11,275 bases of DNA. It comes from Rhizobiaceae bacterium UBA1291 (GTDB lineage: Bacteria; Pseudomonadota; Alphaproteobacteria; Rhizobiales; Rhizobiaceae). Shown in pieces: positions 7,566 through 11,275 of this stretch. The notes under the pieces are model-generated. The model saw only the letters and a list, made by a program, of their open reading frames with translations, did not search any database and was not told the origin of the DNA. Numbering within the stretch: the first letter of the stretch is position 1; the number at the start of each line of letters is the position of its first letter. Made by a program: the position numbers and the translations under genes. Location: the NCBI GenBank assembly GCA_002307905.1, contig DBUL01000021.1, positions 9,099-20,373 on the forward strand. Direction: 5' to 3'.

Positions 7566-8312
7566 CTAGACGAGATTGTTGCGGACCGCGTAGGCGATCG
7601 CCTCGGAACGCGTCTTGGTCGCCGTCTTGCGCATGACGCTGGTGATGTAGTTGTTGATGGTGTTGCGCGAGATGCCGAGGATAGTGGCGATTTCGTCGCT
7701 GGTCTTGCCCTCGGCGATCCAGAACAGGCATTCGAGCTCGCGTTCGGTCAGTTCAAAGTCGCGATCGCTCTTCTGCGCCTTGCGCGTCGACAGACTGACG
7801 CAATAGCCGGCGAGCACCCCGACTTCGCGCAACAGCTCGGGGGATAGGACAAAATCTTCCTCGAACAACAGCATCAGGGCCAGTCGGGTGCGGCCGACAC
7901 ATACTGTCAGCGAACAATACTGCCGGCTGATGCCCGGCGGAACGTCCGCGTCGTCGGGGAGCAGGCCGAACTTCGGCTGCAGCACCGAGAGGCATTTTTC
8001 AAGCTCGGTCGAGCGCGAATAGGTCGCGGCGATTTCGCTCTCCAGCCTGCGAACCAGGTCGAAGGACCAGTTGGACGACACGACGAAATCGAGTCCGTGC
8101 TCCTGAACCAGATCGTAGCGTGCGAGGAGATAATAGGAGGCCCCGACATAGTCGCTCAGCACAGCAAGGCTCGCGCTCATGTAACCGGCCTGCGAAGCGA
8201 CCGCCAGCCTACGGATCAGCTGATCCCGTGACGACAGCCGCGGCGCGGCGTCGATCGGCGATGCCGACGCCTTTCCGCTCCCGGCCGTATCGTCGGCTAG
8301 CTCCGCATTCAT
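7566..8312 (-). CDS. visN: LuxR-family transcriptional regulator VisN
   Basis: VisN partners with VisR as global activator of flagellar, motor and chemotaxis genes in S. meliloti. The 248-residue product starts with about 25 residues of Ala/Ser/Asp-rich leader. A ligand-type domain follows (about 28-175) and then a LuxR-type helix-turn-helix at about 187-248 (LTERELECLFWIAEGKTSDEIA, LGISRNTINNYI). As in VisR, the recognition helix has Tyr in place of the common His and the SDEIA rather than KEIA form, consistent with a divergent pair that evolved together. The start ATG at 8312 is supported by GAGGGGG about 7 bases upstream and by a perfect 12-bp palindrome just beyond that. visN and visR form a two-gene minus-strand operon. 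Confidence 0.94.
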   Translation of the reverse strand: MNAELADDTAGSGKASASPIDAAPRLSSRDQLIRRLAVASQAGYMSASLAVLSDYVGASYYLLARYDLVQEHGLDFVVSSNWSFDLVRRLESEIAATYSRSTELEKCLSVLQPKFGLLPDDADVPPGISRQYCSLTVCVGRTRLALMLLFEEDFVLSPELLREVGVLAGYCVSLSTRKAQKSDRDFELTERELECLFWIAEGKTSDEIATILGISRNTINNYITSVMRKTATKTRSEAIAYAVRNNLV

Positions 8313-8567
8313 TCTGTTGCCCCCTCAAGGACGAAACGTTTCGATCGCGATGGTTCGCGCCAAACACCCGGATTTCTGCCCCCGAATGCCGCTTCGTTCG
8401 TTCTTGTCAGCTAACGAATCATAGCCATTCTAGAAGATAAAGAGCCAAAGATCACAATCTCGAATCAATGCGTCCCCAACTTGCAGAATTTGGCGCATTC
8501 ATGGCGGAGCCGCCACACCGATCCGTCGCGCGAGATCCGTCCGCCCGGACGGGATGCTTTTCCACGC
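8313..8567 (-). promoter_or_regulatory. visNR upstream regulatory region
   Basis: This gene-free stretch precedes visN. It is AT-richer than its surroundings around 8411-8465, as expected for a promoter. On the minus strand TATGAT (8423 to 8418) could be a -10 box, but no good -35 lies at standard spacing. The perfect palindrome CGAAACGTTTCG (8332-8343) lies 20 bases before the visN ATG, next to its ribosome site. Regulation of visNR by factors such as MucR is known in S. meliloti; I cannot point to such a site here. Confidence 0.5.
8332..8343. promoter_or_regulatory. 12-bp perfect palindrome upstream of visN (candidate operator)
   Basis: CGAAACGTTTCG is a perfect dyad just upstream of the visN ribosome site. 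The 9-mer CGAAACGTT recurs on the minus strand in the fliF upstream region (10392 down to 10384). A protein-binding site is a reasonable guess; which regulator would bind is unknown. Confidence 0.4.
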
Positions 8568-8570
8568 AAA

Positions 8571-8601
8571 GAAAAACCGCGCCGGGGGTCACCGACGCGG
8601 T
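8571..8601 (-). terminator. Intrinsic terminator of fliF
   Basis: On the minus strand ACCGCGTCGG (8601-8592) pairs with CCGGCGCGGT (8585-8576), nine Watson-Crick pairs and one G-U, around a 6-base loop. TTTTTCTTT follows. It lies 20 bases past the fliF TAA. This is a textbook rho-independent terminator that separates fliF transcription from visNR. Confidence 0.9.
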
Positions 8602-8621
8602 CTTGATGATTTCTGGTTGTC

Positions 8622-10307
8622 TTAGGCTGCCTTGTCGATGGCCCACTTGCGGAGGATCTTGGCTGCGCGCTCTTCCGAGAGTTCCACCATGCGAGACAGG
8701 CGGCGCTCCGGGCCCTCCCTGACGCGACGGTTGAAGCCGCCGGCAGCATCGTCGTCCATCGACAAGAGATCGTCGGTGCTGTCGAAGCCGAAGTCTGCGC
8801 CGAAGCCATCCATAAGTGCTCCGCCTGCCGGCCCGGCCAGAGCCGGCGAGAAATCCGGCAGCTCGAGCCCTGCTTCCTCTTCGGAACCACCAGCAATCGC
8901 GGCGGTCCCGCCGCCCGCGGCGCGAACCATCGGACGGATGCCCATCCAGATGATCAGGAAGGCGACCGCGACAAAGGCCAGCGAGTTGATGATGCCACCC
9001 AGATTGCGGTTCAGGGTCTCCATCATGCCAGGGCCGGATGCGGATTCCTGGAGCAGCTGGTTCTCGAGAAAGTCCATGGCGGTCAGAGTCACCAAGTCAC
9101 CACGATTGGTATCGAGACCGGCCGCTGAGGTGACGATCTTCTGCATTTCTGCGAGATAGGCGTCGATCTTGGCCTGGTCGGCCGGTTCGCCGACCATGGT
9201 CGCGATGCGGCCCTTGTTGACGACGACGGCCACGGAGATCCTTTCGACGGTGAAGCTGTTCTTTACAGTCGCGACCGTCTTGCTGTTGATCTCGTAGTTG
9301 GTCTGCTCTTCCTTCTTGTCCTGCTCGTCGGAGGACTGAGGCCCGGCCGTCGCGCCCGCGACGTCGCCCTGCGGAATATTCTGTTCGACAGTCGCGGCAT
9401 TGTCGGACTGCTTGCTTTGCGACTTCTGGTTTTCCTTGGTGACGCGCACCGAGCGCTCGACGCGCGATTCGGGATCGTAGATGGTTTCCTGGATCTGCTG
9501 CGTATCGGTGTTCAGCTGAGCCGTGACCGACGAGCGGAAGTTATCCATGCCAAGGAAGGGCGCTAGCGCCTTGTCGATATTGGATTCGATCTCCTGCTGC
9601 ACCGACTGCACCACGCCGAGCGAGCGGTTAGCAGCGCCGCCGCTCTCGTCGCCCGAGGCGAGAAGCTGGCCGGTCGAATCGAGGATCGTTACGTCCTCGA
9701 CGTCGAGGCCGGGGACGGAAGAAGCAACCAGGTGGCGGATCGATGCGGCCGACTTGCGACCGGTCTCGGTCGAGGCGCGAACCATGATGGAGGCCGTCGG
9801 TCTCTGCTCGCCGCGGCGGAAATTGCCCACGTCGGGCATGACGATGTGAACGCGTGCCGCGGCAATGCCGCTGATCTGCTGGATGGTGCGGGCTACTTCC
9901 CCCTCGAGGGCGCGCACCCGGGTGACCTCCTGCATGAAGGAGGTGAGGCCAAGAGAACCGACATTGTCGAACAATTCGTAGCCGGCATTGGCGCTGTTGG
10001 GCAGCCCGCGTTCGGCGAGAAGCAGACGTGCCTTACTGGTCATGCCGACGGGGACCCTCAGGCTCTTGCCATCGGTCCCGAGCTCGAAATCGATGCCAGC
10101 CTCGGCAAGGGCAATGCTGACCTGATTGATATCCGTGGTTTCGAGACCGACGTAGAGCGTCTCGTAAGCCGGCTTGTTGACGAAAATCGCCGCAGCGATG
10201 ATGAGAGCGAAAGAAACTACGCCGACACCTGCCATTGCCAGGAGCCGGGCCTGCCCCAGCGACGCCAAGTTCTTAGAGACTTGAAGTAATTGATTTAACA
10301 GATTCAT
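8622..10307 (-). CDS. fliF: Flagellar MS-ring protein FliF
   Basis: FliF builds the MS ring in the inner membrane, the base on which rod, export gate and C-ring assemble. The 561-residue product has membrane segments at about 24-45 and 442-461. Between them lies a periplasmic region with ring-building motifs (for example YETLYVGL, RLLLAERGLP, ALEGEVARTI and ARVHIVMP) and a polar Gln/Lys/Glu-rich stretch. The cytoplasmic tail of about 100 residues is acidic in its middle (STDDLLSMDDDAAGGF) and ends with a helix (VELSEERAAKILRKWAIDKAA) typical of the FliG-binding end. An in-frame TTG at 10328 would add seven residues; the ATG at 10307 is preferred because it gives MNLLNQLLQ, with GAGA close upstream. 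A strong terminator follows the gene. It is 165 bases downstream of cheT. Confidence 0.97.
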   Translation of the reverse strand: MNLLNQLLQVSKNLASLGQARLLAMAGVGVVSFALIIAAAIFVNKPAYETLYVGLETTDINQVSIALAEAGIDFELGTDGKSLRVPVGMTSKARLLLAERGLPNSANAGYELFDNVGSLGLTSFMQEVTRVRALEGEVARTIQQISGIAAARVHIVMPDVGNFRRGEQRPTASIMVRASTETGRKSAASIRHLVASSVPGLDVEDVTILDSTGQLLASGDESGGAANRSLGVVQSVQQEIESNIDKALAPFLGMDNFRSSVTAQLNTDTQQIQETIYDPESRVERSVRVTKENQKSQSKQSDNAATVEQNIPQGDVAGATAGPQSSDEQDKKEEQTNYEINSKTVATVKNSFTVERISVAVVVNKGRIATMVGEPADQAKIDAYLAEMQKIVTSAAGLDTNRGDLVTLTAMDFLENQLLQESASGPGMMETLNRNLGGIINSLAFVAVAFLIIWMGIRPMVRAAGGGTAAIAGGSEEEAGLELPDFSPALAGPAGGALMDGFGADFGFDSTDDLLSMDDDAAGGFNRRVREGPERRLSRMVELSEERAAKILRKWAIDKAA

Positions 10308-10472
10308 TCTGTCTCGCACCGTCAACAAGAAGGGTCTCGGGGCTTTTGCCCCTGGCGCGACATTAGGAATCGAAACTTGTGCGAACGTTTCGTGGCGGGG
10401 GAAATGCCGGCTTCAGCGCGGCAAATCGTCCCGAACCTTCAAAGATCCTTCGCGGAGCGCTGGCGCGCCCGC
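10308..10472 (-). promoter_or_regulatory. cheT-fliF intergenic region with candidate fliF control elements
   Basis: The gap of 165 bases is larger than expected within a tight operon and probably holds a fliF promoter. It contains a CGAAAC-N10-GTTTCG dyad (10371-10392) and a short GGGGC-TTTT-GCCCC hairpin (10339-10352) in what would be the fliF leader. No intrinsic terminator with a T-run was recognised after cheT, so readthrough from the che operon is possible. Confidence 0.45.
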
Positions 10473-10862
10473 TTAAAAGAAGTCGAAATCGCCGGCCGCC
10501 TTGCTGAGCGGCTGGGAATGGCCGTGGCGCAGGCCGGCTCCCAGCGCCTTCTGCATCTCGGCGAGCTTCACCAGACTGAGTGCCGTGCTCATGTCGACCA
10601 TCCATTCAGACGGAATCGACCCGGTGATCGTATCGATGAATTCGGCCAGGCCACGGGTCTTCTGGACAGCGAGGTCCATACCCTGCAGCACCTTGACGCT
10701 TTCTGGATGCTCCAGCACGTCGGAGCCCCCGAGCTCCAGCAGTTGCGGCTCGATGCGCTCGATCAGATAGGCGACATCGTGCAGTTCCGACACGATGCGC
10801 ATCATGATTTCCGGTAGCGCCTCTTCCACGATGGCCGTCTCCGCTTTGTTTTCGTATGGCAT
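10473..10862 (-). CDS. cheT: Chemotaxis protein CheT, CheZ-like phosphatase candidate
   Basis: A 129-residue soluble, mostly helical protein in the position of cheT, the last gene of the S. meliloti che operon after cheD. It has two predicted long helices (about 5-45 and 52-82). It carries a DxxxQ motif at Asp63-Gln67 (MDLAVQKTRGL), the same spacing as the D-xxx-Q catalytic motif of the CheY phosphatase CheZ (Asp143/Gln147 in E. coli). The C-terminus is GDFDFF after a flexible stretch, resembling the acidic-hydrophobic CheY-binding tail of CheZ. The inferred role is dephosphorylation of a CheY in a bacterium without classical CheZ; it is well supported by architecture but not proven by this sequence. 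The ATG at 10862 lies 15 bases after the cheD stop, with only a weak ribosome site (AAGG overlapping the cheD stop). Confidence 0.85.
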   Translation of the reverse strand: MPYENKAETAIVEEALPEIMMRIVSELHDVAYLIERIEPQLLELGGSDVLEHPESVKVLQGMDLAVQKTRGLAEFIDTITGSIPSEWMVDMSTALSLVKLAEMQKALGAGLRHGHSQPLSKAAGDFDFF

Positions 10863-10877
10863 CCGGATTCCAATACC

Positions 10878-11275
10878 TTAAAAAAATTCGATTGAGCTCT
10901 CGACGGGCTTCGTAACCGGAACGGGACGCTGTTCCAGCGCCACTGTCTTTTGGGTTTCCGCTCCCGTCAGCGGATACTGCCTTGCCCGGCCGCTGACCGG
11001 CCAGAATTCCAGTTTGCGGCCATGCTCTCCGCCTGTCGAAGAGCCCACCACCTTGATGCCTTCGTCGCGTAGAAACTTCATCGCAAAAGCGGCATTCTGT
11101 TCGCCGACGTTGGAGAACGTGGCAATCGTCTTGGCGCCGCCGAATACCTTGGCCTCCAGCCGATCGCGGCGAGCGCCCTTCTTCAGCAGCCCGTTGATCA
11201 GGAGTTCCATCAGATGGACCCCGTAGCGGGTAGCATCCCCGCCTCCGGATCCCGCGTTGGCCGCGCCGGGCAGCA
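10878..11275 (-). CDS. cheD: Chemoreceptor glutamine deamidase CheD (5' end cut by window edge)
   Basis: CheD deamidates glutamines on methyl-accepting chemotaxis proteins and can interact with CheC/CheY-type partners. The visible part is the C-terminal 131 codons; the frame stays open to the right edge. It reads [33 protein letters not shown], then the family patterns [28 protein letters not shown] and [21 protein letters not shown]. The catalytic Cys and His of CheD lie before this part, beyond base 11275, so activity cannot be judged here. The internal ATG at 11208-11210 is not the start, because conserved CheD sequence continues upstream of it. The protein ends PVESSIEFF, an acidic-aromatic tail like that of the adjacent CheT. 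It is the upstream neighbour of cheT on the minus strand. Confidence 0.95.
   Translation of the reverse strand, partial: LPGAANAGSGGGDATRYGVHLMELLINGLLKKGARRDRLEAKVFGGAKTIATFSNVGEQNAAFAMKFLRDEGIKVVGSSTGGEHGRKLEFWPVSGRARQYPLTGAETQKTVALEQRPVPVTKPVESSIEFF

Noticed and set aside
6896..7636. 246-codon plus-strand open frame over visR
   Set aside because: Antisense to visR, which has a clear LuxR helix-turn-helix; the plus-strand product shows no domain.
8313..8646. Possible small genes in the visN-fliF gap
   Set aside because: Open frames here overlap the fliF terminator or visN and have no convincing start signals; the gap is better explained as promoter plus terminator.
10339..10352. GGGGC-TTTT-GCCCC hairpin as a terminator after cheT
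   Set aside because: Read on the minus strand the stem is only 5 bp and is followed by GAGACCC rather than a T-run, so it is not a credible intrinsic terminator. It is noted only as a leader element.
10377..10817. Plus-strand open frame of 146 codons over cheT
   Set aside because: Antisense to cheT and starting in its downstream gap; no ribosome site or domain supports it.
1..11275. Mobile elements, CRISPR arrays, tRNA genes or phage genes
   Set aside because: None seen. The window is filled by collinear flagellar and chemotaxis genes with uniform composition and short gaps.

Overview
This window is a piece of the chromosomal flagellar and chemotaxis cluster of an alphaproteobacterium. It is almost certainly a member of the Rhizobiaceae (Sinorhizobium/Rhizobium/Agrobacterium type). 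Three things support this: the presence of visN and visR, LuxR-type master regulators of motility described in rhizobia; the gene cheT next to cheD; and a gene order that matches, as far as I remember it, the Sinorhizobium meliloti cluster (cheD-cheT-fliF, visN-visR, a small unknown gene, flhB, fliG, fliN, fliM, motA, an unknown gene, flgF). The base composition is GC-rich and even throughout. I see no sign of horizontal insertion, insertion sequences, CRISPR, tRNA or rRNA. The genus cannot be fixed from the sequence alone.

Layout. Left end, minus strand: a DUF1217-type gene of unknown function (506-1285) runs directly into flgF (proximal rod protein), whose 3' end is cut by the window edge. 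A divergent promoter region of about 180 bp (1286-1467) separates these from a plus-strand operon: motA (stator), fliM, fliN and fliG (C-ring/switch), flhB (export gate) and a small unknown gene (1468-6781). Two strong inverted repeats interrupt this operon, one between fliM and fliN and one between fliG and flhB. Converging on its end from the minus strand is the regulatory pair visN-visR (6797-8312). A 309-bp gap follows, holding the visN upstream region and a clear intrinsic terminator for fliF. Next on the minus strand come fliF (MS ring, 8622-10307), cheT (10473-10862) and the 3' part of cheD (10878 to the edge).

How it works together. FliF forms the MS ring on which FliG/FliM/FliN assemble as the C-ring. 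MotA, with a MotB encoded elsewhere, supplies torque to FliG. FlhB sets substrate specificity of the flagellar export apparatus, and FlgF is part of the rod. CheD (receptor deamidase) and CheT (CheZ-like phosphatase candidate) belong to the chemotaxis arm feeding CheY signals to the switch. VisN/VisR sit at the top of the motility regulatory cascade in S. meliloti.

I did not find a wholly new system. The points most worth a second look are: a FliM lacking both the classical CheY-binding peptide and the GGxG FliG-binding motif while FliG keeps EHPQ; a DxxxQ phosphatase-like motif and an acidic-aromatic C-terminus in CheT, with a similar tail on CheD; a shared CGAAAC/GTTTCG dyad upstream of visN and fliF; structured intercistronic hairpins in the motor operon; and two conserved-looking but uncharacterised genes.
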